DNA of 64,000 nt from Candidatus Tumulicola sp. (GTDB lineage: Bacteria > Vulcanimicrobiota > Vulcanimicrobiia > Vulcanimicrobiales > Vulcanimicrobiaceae). The notes under the pieces are model-generated. The model was not told the origin of the DNA. It saw nothing but the letters and a program-made list of their open reading frames with translations, and made no database searches. Shown here one piece after another: positions 48,229 to 57,910 of the stretch (its first letter is position 1; each line of letters begins with the position of its first letter). The translations under genes were made by a program, and so were the position numbers. The stretch lies in the NCBI GenBank assembly GCA_036490475.1, contig DASXDT010000005.1, positions 1 to 64,000 on the forward strand. Direction: 5' to 3'.

Positions 48229-48685
48229 TATCTGGACGATCGTCGCTCTCGTCCTCGCCTTCGGACCGCTGCCCACTAGCGCGGACGACGAATCTACCTT
48301 GACGCTCGCGATCAATTCGCCGGCATCACTGCAGCCGTTGCAATATCCGGCGCTATCTTTACGCCGCGACCCGTTTATGGCACCCGTATCGCTGAAGTCA
48401 GATCCTGTCGTGCCCGAACCAATTCCGGGGATCGATCCGAGTTTCGTACTTCCGCCGAACCTGGGCGCATCGGCCGATGGCAGTTCGCCTGTCGGCCTGG
48501 TCAGCGCTTCCGTACGTGCGGTCGTGGTCGGCGAGTCCCCCAAAGCGCTCTTGCAAATTGGGAGTCGGACGGTCTTCGTCGGCATCGGTTCGCACGTCGG
48601 CGGTTCGATCGTTGTCGAAATCGATGCCAATAGCGTTCGACTCTCCGATGGCACGCGTTTGCTGCTGGCGCAAAGTAACCGATGA
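48206..48685 (+). CDS. pilP: PilP-like secretin-associated protein
   Basis: 159 residues, ATG at 48206 inside the end of pilO. A signal-like helix (WTIVALVLAFGPLPTSA) leads to a Pro-rich disordered stretch with RRDPFMAPV, a motif common in PilP/GspC-type proteins. It ends in a small beta domain (ASVRAVVVGESPKALLQIGS, then RTVFVGIGSHVGGSIVVEID) like the PilP/HR fold. It should bridge PilNO to the secretin. Confidence 0.75.
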   Translation: MPLSTHCSIWTIVALVLAFGPLPTSADDESTLTLAINSPASLQPLQYPALSLRRDPFMAPVSLKSDPVVPEPIPGIDPSFVLPPNLGASADGSSPVGLVSASVRAVVVGESPKALLQIGSRTVFVGIGSHVGGSIVVEIDANSVRLSDGTRLLLAQSNR

Positions 48686-50046
48686 TGCGCAGTTTAAGCA
48701 TTCTGTGGGTCCTAGCGCTAGCAGTGTTCTGCTGGACGGCTGCATCTGCTGCGCAGTTAGTTTCAATCGATGTGCGCGACGTGGACATTACCGATGCTAT
48801 TTCGCTTCTTGCCGGTCAGTCCGGCGTCAACGTTGTAACGGACGGCTCAGTAAAACCGGAGCGCGTCACCGTGCATCTCACTAACGTCACGTTCGCACAA
48901 GCCTTGCAGGCAATAGCCGAAGCGCATGGCTTACGCGTACGCAAACAAGGCGACGTGCTCATTGTCGGCGCAGTGCAATCGATGAATCGATCTGGAGGCG
49001 GCGTCGTGATTGCATTGGACCGTGCACAACCGGATGATGTAGCGCGCGAGCTCGAGTCCGCATTGCCTGACGGTACCGTGATCGTTCCAGATAAGCGGAC
49101 GGGATCTTTGGTCATTTCCGGAGATACTGATACCATCGCTAGAGCGCGCCGGCTAATAGCGCTCCTGGATGTCGCTCCCAGCCCTGGGGCTCGGACGACG
49201 TTGACGAGTGCATACCGGCTACGATACCTTCGAGCAGATGACGTCGTGGCGAAGTTGAAAACAGTAGCGCCGGACGGCGTGTATGTCGCCGACGAAGAAC
49301 AGAACGCTGTCCTCGTCGCGGGCGGCGACCGAGCCCAAAGCGCAGTTGCAGCTATCGTGACGCAACTCGATCGCCCGAGCCCGCAGGTGCTTTTCGAAGT
49401 CCGCGTCGCCGATGTGACGCCGGTAAACGACTCAAGTAACTTCGGAATCGAGTTCGGCGGGGTCGACACCCAAGGCAATTCTCTACCTGGGGCAGTTGCC
49501 TACTCGTTTACGGGTGGGACGATTTCGGTTAACGTGCAACTGAATGCGCTTGTCAGCAAGGGCCGCGCGTCAATCTTGGCCACGCCGAAGCTGGTGACGA
49601 TCAATAATAAGGAGGCCGATCTTAGTATCGGCGAGACCTATCCGATCGTCTATAGCACGTCCGTTTTCGGCGGTCAGAACGTTCAATACGTTGATATCGG
49701 GGTCCACCTCCGGCTCACGCCAACGATCGGAGCCGATGGAAGCGTAATAGCGGAGTTGCATCCAGAATACAGCGAGTTGGTGGGGTTCACCCCTACGGGT
49801 TATCCAATAGTGGCAAATCGTAAGATCGATTCAACACTCCACGTTAGAGACAACGAAACGATAGTCTTGGGTGGATTAATGCGAGAGACGAGCACACAAA
49901 CGATCTCAAAGATACCTGGGCTCGGAGACATACCAATACTCGGAAAGCTATTTCAAAACAAACAATCGACCCACGAACGTGACGAAATCGTCTTTTTAAT
50001 CACGCCGCATGTCGTCTATCCCGGCAGTCCGATCCCCGTGCACTAG
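48682..50046 (+). CDS. pilQ: PilQ/GspD-family secretin (short)
   Basis: 454 residues, shorter than most PilQ proteins. A signal peptide precedes an STN-like domain (VDITDAISLLAGQSGVNVVT) and one or two N-domains. The secretin core is clear: KGRASILATPKLVTINNKEA, SIGETYPIVYS, RLTPTIGADGSVIAELHPEY and ETIVLGGLMRE, followed by IPGLGDIPILGKLFQNK. AMIN domains are missing. It forms the outer-membrane pore, implying a diderm envelope. Last gene of the operon; no terminator seen after it. Confidence 0.93.
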   Translation: MMRSLSILWVLALAVFCWTAASAAQLVSIDVRDVDITDAISLLAGQSGVNVVTDGSVKPERVTVHLTNVTFAQALQAIAEAHGLRVRKQGDVLIVGAVQSMNRSGGGVVIALDRAQPDDVARELESALPDGTVIVPDKRTGSLVISGDTDTIARARRLIALLDVAPSPGARTTLTSAYRLRYLRADDVVAKLKTVAPDGVYVADEEQNAVLVAGGDRAQSAVAAIVTQLDRPSPQVLFEVRVADVTPVNDSSNFGIEFGGVDTQGNSLPGAVAYSFTGGTISVNVQLNALVSKGRASILATPKLVTINNKEADLSIGETYPIVYSTSVFGGQNVQYVDIGVHLRLTPTIGADGSVIAELHPEYSELVGFTPTGYPIVANRKIDSTLHVRDNETIVLGGLMRETSTQTISKIPGLGDIPILGKLFQNKQSTHERDEIVFLITPHVVYPGSPIPVH

Positions 50047-50187
50047 ACTGAAGTCAACCCTCCTCGACTCGCGTATCCCGGGCAATGGCGCCGTCCTGAG
50101 CCCCGTCGATTGCTCGAATTGCCGGGCGACGCGGTGTCAACCGCGAAGCAGCTTCCCGGTCACTTCGAACCACGCGGGAGCAACGCC

Positions 50188-51213
50188 ATGAACACGTCGG
50201 CCCTTTTGAAATTTGCGGCTATCGCTGTCAGCCTCGCCGTATGCTCGGCCTGTAGCGGCGGATCGGCGACTGCGCCGGCAGCAGCCTTGGTCAACGTCAG
50301 ATACGTCGGCCACATGGCGTATGTGAACGGGAGACCGGTAACGGCGGAGCGTCTGAATCTCAACGCGCCACACGGGTACTCGTCGATCGTTCCCGAGCTG
50401 GCCCAGAAGTCGGACTCGACGTACTACGAGTACATCAACAATTACTACGGCAGCTATTCCAGCATCTTCAATTACCCGAAGAGCGTGAAGCAGATCGGCT
50501 CGATCGACGACGTCGGCGGCCAGTCGTGCACCAACGTGCTCTCTGGGTACGGGAAGAAGACGTTCTGGATCGTTGCCGGCGAGAAACAAATCACCGAGTA
50601 CAGCGTCCCTAAGAAGCCGCTGAAGACGCTTGCCATTTCGGGCATGATGCCCTCGAGCTGTGCGATGAACTCTGACGGAGACCTAGCGCTAGGGGTGTTG
50701 ACCGGTTTTCCAAACGGTGGCGGCGACGTCGTAATCTTCAAGGGCGCGACCGGTTCGCCGACCTACTTGGCGACGGGCATGCTCGATACGTACTTCGATG
50801 GCTACGACCCCAAAGGGAACCTATTCGCCGATGGCTTTCGGAGCCAGAACGGCTTCTCGCTGGTCGAACTCCCGAAAGGTGCTAGTGCATTTCAACAAAT
50901 CACCACGAGCAATACGGTGGCTTTTCCTGGCTCCGTGCAGTGGGATGGCAAGTATCTAACCGTCGCCGATCAGACCGCGAATAAAATCTATCGATACACG
51001 ATCCATGGAACGAAAGCGACGTTGAAAGGTACCGTCTCGCTAACGGGTGCCAGCGATTGCTCGCAAACGTGGATCGCGGGATCCGTTGTGTATTGCGCAG
51101 ACGCCGGCAACGACGATGGCGAGGTGTTCAACTACCCTGCGGGCGGTTCACCCGTCGCGACGTTTACGGGTAACTTCGATGAGCCGCTAGGCACGGTCGC
51201 CGTGCAAAAATAA
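50188..51213 (+). CDS. propeller-type lipoprotein of the accessory envelope region
   Basis: 341 residues from the ATG at 50188 with GGGAG seven bases upstream. The leader LAVCSACSGG is a lipobox-like sequence. The mature part has blade-like strands (PSSCAMNSDGDLALGVLTGF, YFDGYDPKGNLFADGF, VQWDGKYLTVADQTANKIYR). These are related in pattern to the protein at 54601-55641, with which it shares YPAGG near the C-terminus. Likely an extracellular six- or seven-bladed propeller. Function unknown. It is 8 bases upstream of the PDZ/TM gene. Confidence 0.75.
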   Translation: MNTSALLKFAAIAVSLAVCSACSGGSATAPAAALVNVRYVGHMAYVNGRPVTAERLNLNAPHGYSSIVPELAQKSDSTYYEYINNYYGSYSSIFNYPKSVKQIGSIDDVGGQSCTNVLSGYGKKTFWIVAGEKQITEYSVPKKPLKTLAISGMMPSSCAMNSDGDLALGVLTGFPNGGGDVVIFKGATGSPTYLATGMLDTYFDGYDPKGNLFADGFRSQNGFSLVELPKGASAFQQITTSNTVAFPGSVQWDGKYLTVADQTANKIYRYTIHGTKATLKGTVSLTGASDCSQTWIAGSVVYCADAGNDDGEVFNYPAGGSPVATFTGNFDEPLGTVAVQK

Positions 51214-51221
51214 ACGATTTC

Positions 51222-52975
51222 ATGAGCGAAGCTGCGCGGATGAGAGGCGTCCGCATCCTCGCCGTATTGGTTGCGCTAATCGCGCTTTCTCATCCCATCA
51301 TCGCGGTGACGTGCGCTACCGGGGCGTGTTCGCGCCCAGCCGCTGTCGGCATGACGGTTAACGCAGCGACCGGCTTGGTGGGCGCGGTACAGCAAGGATC
51401 GACTGCGGCCGCAGCCGGGTTGCAGTCGGGCGACCGCGTCGACTTCCTGCGCACCGGGTGGACCATGCATCTCTGGCTCTGGGACGGCGAGTTCGTCGCA
51501 GGGCGGCCGTTCGTTCTGCCGATCGTCGATCCAAACGGCGAATCGCGAACCGTTACGATCGTCGCGCCGGCGGAGCCGATAGACGTTAACGCGCTGACCT
51601 TCCGAATCGTTAAGCTGCTGTTTGCTCTGGTAATACTGTCACTTGCGTGCGGCGTGATTTTTATACGAACGGATACGCTAACGCTGGCCTTCTATGCGTT
51701 TTGCATGTTGTACGCCACGTCCGACAATACGCAGTGGATGCGAATCTCGCCCCCGATTCTGATGCCGCTCGCAACCTTGACATCGATTCTGCCAGTCCTG
51801 GGCTACGTCGGCTTCGCCTACCTCTGTCTGCGGTTCCCGACGGGTCGGGCAGTCGGGGCGTGGCGCTGGGTCGATCGGTGCCTTCCGTATTTCGGCGTCG
51901 TGCTCGCCCTCGTCTACTATCTGCATTTTTACCAATCCGCGCTGATAACGAATACGACTTCGCCGCTGTATGTCGCCACGGGAGTTCTCGTGGTGCTTTC
52001 TGCCCTGGTTGGTCTTGCTGCATACCTCTCTCGATTTTGGAAGGCGTCCGGGCCGGATTTAACGCGAATGCGCTGGGTCGCTGCTGCGATCGCAGTGTAT
52101 ATCGTCGCCGTCATTCTCTTTTTCACCGACCAGATCGTCAATCGCGTACCGAACCCGTGGATCGGCTGGTTCTTTGTTTTCAACCCGGCCCCGTTTGCGT
52201 TCGCATACGCGCTCGTCAAAGAGCACGTGGTAGACATTCGCCTCGTTGGAGCGCGCACGGTAGTGTACGCTGCCATCACGTCGGTTCCGGTTGCGCTGCT
52301 GGCCTTCGTCGATTGGTTCTTCTCGCGACGCCTAGAAGATGCACGATTGGCCACTGTATTCGAAATTGCGATCGCACTTGCGTTCAGCTTTGGCTACGCG
52401 CCCTGCACAAGCGGATCGATCGGTTTTCCGAGCGAATCTTTTTTGCTTCGCGTCACCGCGCGTTCGAGCGCATGCAGCACATGACCCATGCATTACCCTT
52501 CGTGGAGCAAGTCTCAACCATCGAGAGGATGCTCGCGAACGAGACGGCTCAGACGCAGCAGTTATCGTCCGCGGCACTCTTTCGCGAGACCTGCGGCGCG
52601 TATTCGCGCACGGCGTCGTTGGGCTGGGAGGGCGCCGCAGAGACGCTCGACGCCGACGACTCGCTCGTATTATTCGCGCGTTCGGAGCGCCGCGGCGTAC
52701 GATTGAGCGTCGCACCACCATCGCACGCTCGCGTTCCGCACGGGCACGCGACACCGACCTTTGCGCTGCCGGTATTTGCCGGGCGCAAAACGATCGCCGT
52801 CGTGCTATACGGGGGTCATCTCGACGGCGAAGCGCTCGTCGTCGACGAGGAGCAGTTGCTCAACGCACTCGGACACGCGGCGGCCACGGCGTACGAACAT
52901 CTACACGCCGAGGAGCGCGAGCGCGAGAACGCCGCGCTCCGGGAGCAGTTAAAGCAGTTAGGCGCGGCATATTAG
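51222..52975 (+). pseudogene. frameshifted PDZ, multi-TM and GAF-like sensor (paralogue of 37633-39402)
   Basis: The first frame (51222-52484) encodes PDZ-like and multi-TM parts, ending DWFFSRRLEDARLATVFEIA with FSFGYA before divergent residues. The paralogue's continuation (HKRIDRFSERIFFASRHR, a GAF-like domain and a coiled coil) is in the next frame and runs to 52975. The switch falls near 52390-52402, around TACGCGCCCTGCAC, and equals a one-base loss. No slippery heptamer is evident there. It may be a true pseudogene, a phase-variable gene or a sequencing error. Confidence 0.75.
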
Positions 52976-53100
52976 CGCGGAGACCATCTCGGCTCTCAGC
53001 GAACTCACCGCAAACATTAAGCCGGTTACCAGTAATATCTGATTTAACAGGAGGAGAACACTCAAAACTTTAGGTTGCTCCGAATGGAGAGGAACGCGTG

Positions 53101-53868
53101 ATGCGCAGACTCGGTTTCGGGCTTTTACTGCTAACAGCGGTCGTTGTCGTCGCGTGTGGCCGGCAAGTAACGCCGAATCCCGTCGGGATCGGCCCGGGCG
53201 GTGCGCCCGAGGGATACATGAGTGTCTTCTTTGATGTCGCGCAACCGTTCAACTTTTCTACCTATCAATACTGGATCGTCTTCAATACGAGTGGAAACAA
53301 GCTAACTCCGGACACGCAACCTGCGAATAGCAACTGGGCAGCTTACTCGGAGGGCATCGAGGTGGAGGGCAATGGTGGCGCCGCCTTCGCTCGTGCGGTA
53401 CAGTTTGTAAAAGACCCGTCCAAGCCGCACGCCGTGCCTGCCTTTGTTTCGCTGCAGCCCACGCCGCAGCAACTACAGCTGAACGTGAATAGCAACGGAA
53501 GCCAAACCGAGTTCAACGTCATTTTTCAGCGGTCGATCTTCTTGGGTCCGCTGTCTAGTCCGGCCCCGCTGGCGACCCCTTGGCTTTATAACGGGTTCAC
53601 TACGCAGGCCGACGTGCAGAACAACCTGGTGTTCGTTGACTCGATGGGTGCCGGTGGAAAGAATCCGCCGCAGTACGTTTCGCCGGTCTTGAACACGTGG
53701 CAATGCTTCGATGACACGTTTACCGCTTTATCGAGCGGCATTCAAATCGATCCGCCCGCGCAGATCGTACAGATTCAAATCGCAAACAATCCGAGCCCGA
53801 CTCCCAGCGTAACTCCGAGCGCGGTGCCGTGTTCGAGCGACGAGGGCGACTTCCGGCACGGACCCTAG
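53101..53868 (+). CDS. Pro-tailed lipoprotein, family copy 1
   Basis: 255 residues; the ATG at 53101 has GAGAGG eight bases upstream (a GTG lies one codon earlier). The lipobox is VVVAC. Beta-rich body, then a C-terminal tail NNPSPTPSVTPSAVPCSSDE ending in GDFRHGP. The copy at the window end (63478-64000, minus) shares VKxPSxPHAxPAFV, DSMGAGGxNPPQYVSPxLNT and the same tail. I do not recognise the family. The conserved tail with a single Cys could be an anchoring or sorting segment. Confidence 0.75.
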   Translation: MRRLGFGLLLLTAVVVVACGRQVTPNPVGIGPGGAPEGYMSVFFDVAQPFNFSTYQYWIVFNTSGNKLTPDTQPANSNWAAYSEGIEVEGNGGAAFARAVQFVKDPSKPHAVPAFVSLQPTPQQLQLNVNSNGSQTEFNVIFQRSIFLGPLSSPAPLATPWLYNGFTTQADVQNNLVFVDSMGAGGKNPPQYVSPVLNTWQCFDDTFTALSSGIQIDPPAQIVQIQIANNPSPTPSVTPSAVPCSSDEGDFRHGP

Positions 53869-53993
53869 CGATTGGTTTGGAAGGCTCCGATGCGGGATCT
53901 CTCAAACGAAGTGGTTGAACGTCGCCGCACGGGAGGTCTCCGATTCCGACTACCGACCTAACTGCTCCCCTTCAGGGTCGTTTCATCCTCGGC

Positions 53994-54518
53994 TTGATAG
54001 TGTTCCCATTGATGATCGTTGTGACGGCGTTCTTTGTTTGGATTTGTTGGGGTCATCCAGAGCTGGAGTGGGTAGCGTGGTTCGTAAGCGCTGCTGCGAT
54101 AGTGTCATGCTTCCCGTTCGCTTTAATCGTGTGGCAGATACCAGCGTACCGGAACCCCGTACTGCAGTTGCGGCCGGAAGCGCTGATATTTTACGGGATC
54201 GCGATCCCTTGGACGGCCGTTACGGATATCTATGTGGGGAACGTCAACGTTTTGATGCAGTCGAGGGGCGTCGAAGGCGTCTTTATGTCACAAGATAGAT
54301 TATGGATCGGAATTTCAAATCGGGGCGAGTTGCAGCCCCCGGACCTCTCTAGAAGTTTCATGTATCGGTACGCGCGCGCAGTATTGGCTCGTCAAAACGG
54401 CAAATTATTGCTGCCACTCGTGAACGAACGGTCCGTAAGCGATCTCGCTCGCGAGGTACAAGAAAGAATAACTGAACGGGCTGCCCACGGACTTTCGAGA
54501 TTTCCGCCCGGGTGCTAA
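53994..54518 (+). CDS. small membrane protein with PH-like C-terminal domain
   Basis: 174 residues from a TTG at 53994, which has no ribosome binding site. An in-frame ATT at 53943 lies six bases after GGGAGG and would add residues that read sensibly (TTDLTAPLQGRFILG), so a rare ATT start is possible. Two transmembrane segments (IVFPLMIVVTAFFVWICWG and AWFVSAAAIVSCFPFALIVW) precede a soluble beta-rich part (LQLRPEALIFYGIAIPWTAV). The pattern recalls bacterial PH-domain proteins. Function unknown. Confidence 0.6.
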   Translation: MIVFPLMIVVTAFFVWICWGHPELEWVAWFVSAAAIVSCFPFALIVWQIPAYRNPVLQLRPEALIFYGIAIPWTAVTDIYVGNVNVLMQSRGVEGVFMSQDRLWIGISNRGELQPPDLSRSFMYRYARAVLARQNGKLLLPLVNERSVSDLAREVQERITERAAHGLSRFPPGC

Positions 54519-54600
54519 GATGGAACTGAGTGCGACGCCAGTGCGATACTAAGCGTCGATGCGTTGCTTCGTCGATAGGTTGCCTCAGGGAGCAGAACAA

Positions 54601-55641
54601 ATGAGTGTTTCAGCATTTGGACGCTATGCGCTTGGGTACTGGTTCGCGTTCGCGATGCTTACCGGCTGCGGCGGTGTTGCCCAGTCACAACTAGGGCCGA
54701 CAGCGCAGTTCGGGGCAGGTACGACCAGCGCCGTGCAAGGCACCGCGATCGTGCGCGCTAACCACACGAAGTCGTGGATGGAACCCGATGCGAAGTCCAA
54801 AGACTTGCTCTACGTCACCAATCCCGGTAACAGCGACGTCCTCGTTTACTCGTACCCGCAAGATAAGTTAGTGGGGACGCTGACGGGCTTTTACTACAAT
54901 ATATTCCCAGACGGCGTGTGCACGGACAAGAGCGGTGACGTCTGGATCGTTGAAAACGTGGCGCAGCAAATCGTGGAATTCAAACACGGCGGCACGACGC
55001 CGATCGCTACCCTGAGCGATCCTGGTTATTACCCCACAATATGCTCCGTCGATCCGATTACGGGGAACCTTGCCGTCGCAAACAAACAAACTGTCGGCTC
55101 AAGCCCCCAACAGGGCAACGTTGCCATTTACGCGCACGCCAAAGGCACGCCGACTCTTTACAAGGATTCGGACCTTTTTCAGGTGTGGTTCTGCGGCTAC
55201 GACAATAAGGGTAATCTCTACGTCGATGGCACGAAGGGCTACTCTGTCACCTTTGAATTCGCCGTACTCCCCAAGGGCAAGAAGCAGCTGACGAACATCG
55301 CGTTAAAGGGGGGCACGATCTACTTCCCCGGTAAGATTTTGTGGGACGGTAAGTATGTCGCGGTCGGCGATCAATCGTATCAAAATAAGTATCCGTATAC
55401 CTCGGGTATTTACAAAACCACGGGTGCAGGGGGAAAGATCGTCGGCACCACGCCGCTTACGGGTTCCTCAGATGTCGCTGGATTCTGGATCGAGGGCAAC
55501 ACGGTCATCGCACCGGACATTGGCCTTGAAAACATCAGCTCGTACAAATATCCGGCCGGCGGTAAGTCCACCAAGTCACTTCCAGGCTGCAGCGGCAATT
55601 CGTGCCTTCCCTACGACGCCGCGATCAGCGTAGCGAAGTAG
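54601..55641 (+). CDS. NHL/propeller-type lipoprotein
   Basis: 346 residues from the ATG at 54601 with GGGAG nine bases upstream. The lipobox is AMLTGC. Repeated blades are visible: LLYVTNPGNSDVLVYSYP, GVCTDKSGDVWIVENVAQQI, WFCGYDNKGNLYVDGT and GYWIEGNTVIAPD-like strands. It belongs to the same propeller class as 50188-51213. A role in surface binding is possible. It is preceded and followed by unrelated genes, so it probably has its own promoter. Confidence 0.78.
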   Translation: MSVSAFGRYALGYWFAFAMLTGCGGVAQSQLGPTAQFGAGTTSAVQGTAIVRANHTKSWMEPDAKSKDLLYVTNPGNSDVLVYSYPQDKLVGTLTGFYYNIFPDGVCTDKSGDVWIVENVAQQIVEFKHGGTTPIATLSDPGYYPTICSVDPITGNLAVANKQTVGSSPQQGNVAIYAHAKGTPTLYKDSDLFQVWFCGYDNKGNLYVDGTKGYSVTFEFAVLPKGKKQLTNIALKGGTIYFPGKILWDGKYVAVGDQSYQNKYPYTSGIYKTTGAGGKIVGTTPLTGSSDVAGFWIEGNTVIAPDIGLENISSYKYPAGGKSTKSLPGCSGNSCLPYDAAISVAK

Positions 55642-55746
55642 ACACCCACACAGCCTTGTCATCGTTAGGGAGCTCGCTGCGGTTTTGTGATTTCGCGGGA
55701 CATGCATGCGTATCCAGAGACGGCGCAGCGTTTCTAGGAACCATTC

Positions 55747-57144
55747 TTAGGGCATGTTTGGCTTCACGAGGGTGCCGGGTATGCTTTGGCCGTTCTGATG
55801 CAACACTAGCGAAGTGGCGTGGCCGGTGCTATCGAGCACGAACGTAATAGTCGCATCGACGCCGCTGACTTTATAGGTCGTGCCCGATTGTAACGTCAGC
55901 TCAACTTGTGACTGCCTCGTACCTTGGCCATACAGTACGCCGTTGTCTTCAAATATCGTGATCGCGAAAGTCGGCGACAACCGGTAAACACCGACGAGCG
56001 GTGAATTGCCGTGCGGCAGCACCGCCGGTGGTGGTGTCGCAAGAACGGGCGACGCAGGGATGGTTCCCGGCGCAAGAAGGTGCGCGGCGAGAGCGTCGAC
56101 GTCGAAACTGGCGACGTTTGTGAGAACGACGATTCCAATGCCACTCGCGCGGTCGAATCCAAGGAATGAGTGATAGCCCCCAGTTTGCCCATTATGCCAG
56201 GTGATGTGCGAATCAATATTGGTAAACCAATTCAGACCAATCTTCATGAACGGCGCAATCGTCGTGTCGCTGCGAGGCGTCTGCGCGAAAGCCATCGCTT
56301 TACCTAAGGGACCCGCCGGCGCGTTCATATTTGCTTTTAAGTAAAGTAACATATCGTGCATCGAAGAGTTGATTGCGCCCGCACCTGCGAGCCCGGTGAG
56401 TGTCCAAGCCGGACTCGGTGTGAGCTCCTGCGTGAACCCGGGCATAAGGCGGGCCCGAATCTCTGGGGTGAGGCCGGCAGCCGTCTCGTTCATTCCAAGC
56501 GGTGTGAGAACGCCGGACTCCACGAGTGACGCGTAATCCAAGTGCGCCGCGTTCGAGAGCAACGTTCCAAGCAGACCGACGCCGACGTTCGAGTACTCAA
56601 ACTTTGTCGCCGGCGCTCGCGTCAGTACGTAGCTGCCAAGAAAGTCGTAAAGTCGTGCGGCCCCATAGTCGGCATACGGATCGCTGAGATTCGACGGAGC
56701 GAAGTTGGTGGGCATCTCGGGTAGCCCTGAGTTCTGCTCGGCGAGCTCGAGGAGCGTTATCGGCTGACCCCTGTACTCAGGCGTACGAGTTCCACGCGGA
56801 AGATATTTACCAATCGGGTCGTCCAGGTTAACGGCACCTTTTTGAACCATTTCGGCTAATAGAGTTGCCGTAAATGTCTTGGTTATCGAGCCTATCTGAA
56901 ATTCGGTCGATGCATCGAGCGGCGGCGCGCCCGCCGGAGGTCTCCCGGCGGTGAAAATTCTGCTCTGACCGTGGTCTACTAAGCCTACGACGACGACGAC
57001 CCCTGGTGCCCGCGAAACGAACCTATCGATCGATTGTTGGACTTCTTCGGACGACGCTGGGCTAGCAGCATCGGCCGGCCATGGTGCGAACGAGATAGCG
57101 AAAGCCACGGCCAAAATAAACGACACGCACTTACTCACGCGCAT
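55747..57144 (-). CDS. secreted serine hydrolase (beta-lactamase family) with C-terminal beta domain
   Basis: 465 residues with a signal peptide (SFILAVAFAISFAPWPADA). The catalytic SITK is at residues 86-89, the YSN motif occurs in FEYSNVGVG and the third motif region is HNGQTGGYHSF. After residue 370 comes a separate beta domain of the DUF3471 type (LVGVYRLSPTFAITIFEDNG). This is the architecture of penicillin-binding-protein-like esterases. It is divergent from the GNAT gene at 57266. Confidence 0.85.
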   Translation of the reverse strand: MRVSKCVSFILAVAFAISFAPWPADAASPASSEEVQQSIDRFVSRAPGVVVVVGLVDHGQSRIFTAGRPPAGAPPLDASTEFQIGSITKTFTATLLAEMVQKGAVNLDDPIGKYLPRGTRTPEYRGQPITLLELAEQNSGLPEMPTNFAPSNLSDPYADYGAARLYDFLGSYVLTRAPATKFEYSNVGVGLLGTLLSNAAHLDYASLVESGVLTPLGMNETAAGLTPEIRARLMPGFTQELTPSPAWTLTGLAGAGAINSSMHDMLLYLKANMNAPAGPLGKAMAFAQTPRSDTTIAPFMKIGLNWFTNIDSHITWHNGQTGGYHSFLGFDRASGIGIVVLTNVASFDVDALAAHLLAPGTIPASPVLATPPPAVLPHGNSPLVGVYRLSPTFAITIFEDNGVLYGQGTRQSQVELTLQSGTTYKVSGVDATITFVLDSTGHATSLVLHQNGQSIPGTLVKPNMP

Positions 57145-57265
57145 TTGATTGGACGCCGGAAATCAGACTCCGCTGTCATAGGCGACCTGGGCACGGCTCG
57201 TACGGACGAACGATTGCAACGACGGATATGGGACAGCGACGACACGGGGCCGAAACGACGTCCAT

Positions 57266-57697
57266 ATGCAGCCGCCCTCGGTGAGAGTCCGCGCCGCCGC
57301 AACCGGCGACTTGATGTCAATCAGGGCCCTGTCTATGACGACGCCATGGGAAAAGAGCGATTTTGTAAAGCGCGCGGTTGATCTCGGCCACGTCAGTGTT
57401 GCAGTGAATCAGGATATCATTCTCGGCTTTATTGTGTGGAATGACGAGTTTTTCGAGAAGCCGTTCGTCTGGCTCATCGTGGTGGATAGCAATCATCGCA
57501 GACTTGGCATTGGAACAAAGCTTTTCGAGTACGTCGAAGCGCGTCATGCGGGACATCGTTTGTACACCTCTACGAATCGCAGCAATTACATCATGGCTGC
57601 ATTCCTGAGCGGGAGAGGTTACGCCGTGGTCGGAGAGATCGATCTCGACCCCGGCGATCCTGAAATCTTTTATCGGCAAAGCCGTCACGTCGGCTAA
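57266..57697 (+). CDS. GNAT-family N-acetyltransferase
   Basis: 143 residues. The acetyl-CoA site is in IVVDSNHRRLGIGTKLFEYV, with the Q/RxxGxG/A pattern as RRLGIG. A later STNRSNYIMAAFLSGRGYAV is motif B with the conserved Asn and Tyr. It is a minimal single-domain GNAT. Substrate unknown. It is unrelated in sequence detail to the RimJ/RimL-like gene at 1517. Confidence 0.85.
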   Translation: MQPPSVRVRAAATGDLMSIRALSMTTPWEKSDFVKRAVDLGHVSVAVNQDIILGFIVWNDEFFEKPFVWLIVVDSNHRRLGIGTKLFEYVEARHAGHRLYTSTNRSNYIMAAFLSGRGYAVVGEIDLDPGDPEIFYRQSRHVG

Positions 57698-57910
57698 GCC
57701 CGGCATCGATCGCAACGTGCAGAAGAAGGAACCATTTGCACTGCTCGGAGTGCTGACGGACCGAACTGCTGCTCCCCCGACAACCGCGTACCGGCTTCCG
57801 GCGACGAGCTTTTTGGGGTCAAAAAGAGAGGAAGAAGCACGCTTGCTCGCCTATGTGACCAGCAGTCGTTCATCGGCTAGGTTACGCTCGCTTTTCGATT
57901 GGAGTTTATT

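Noticed and set aside
52380-52410. Programmed -1 ribosomal frameshift in the sensor paralogue
   Set aside because: No slippery heptamer or clear downstream structure is visible at the switch. A base loss or sequencing error is simpler.
53915-54298. Alternative plus-strand frame of 127 codons overlapping the PH-like membrane protein
   Set aside because: It lacks transmembrane or domain character and has Arg/Asp-rich shadow composition. The other frame has two clean membrane helices.
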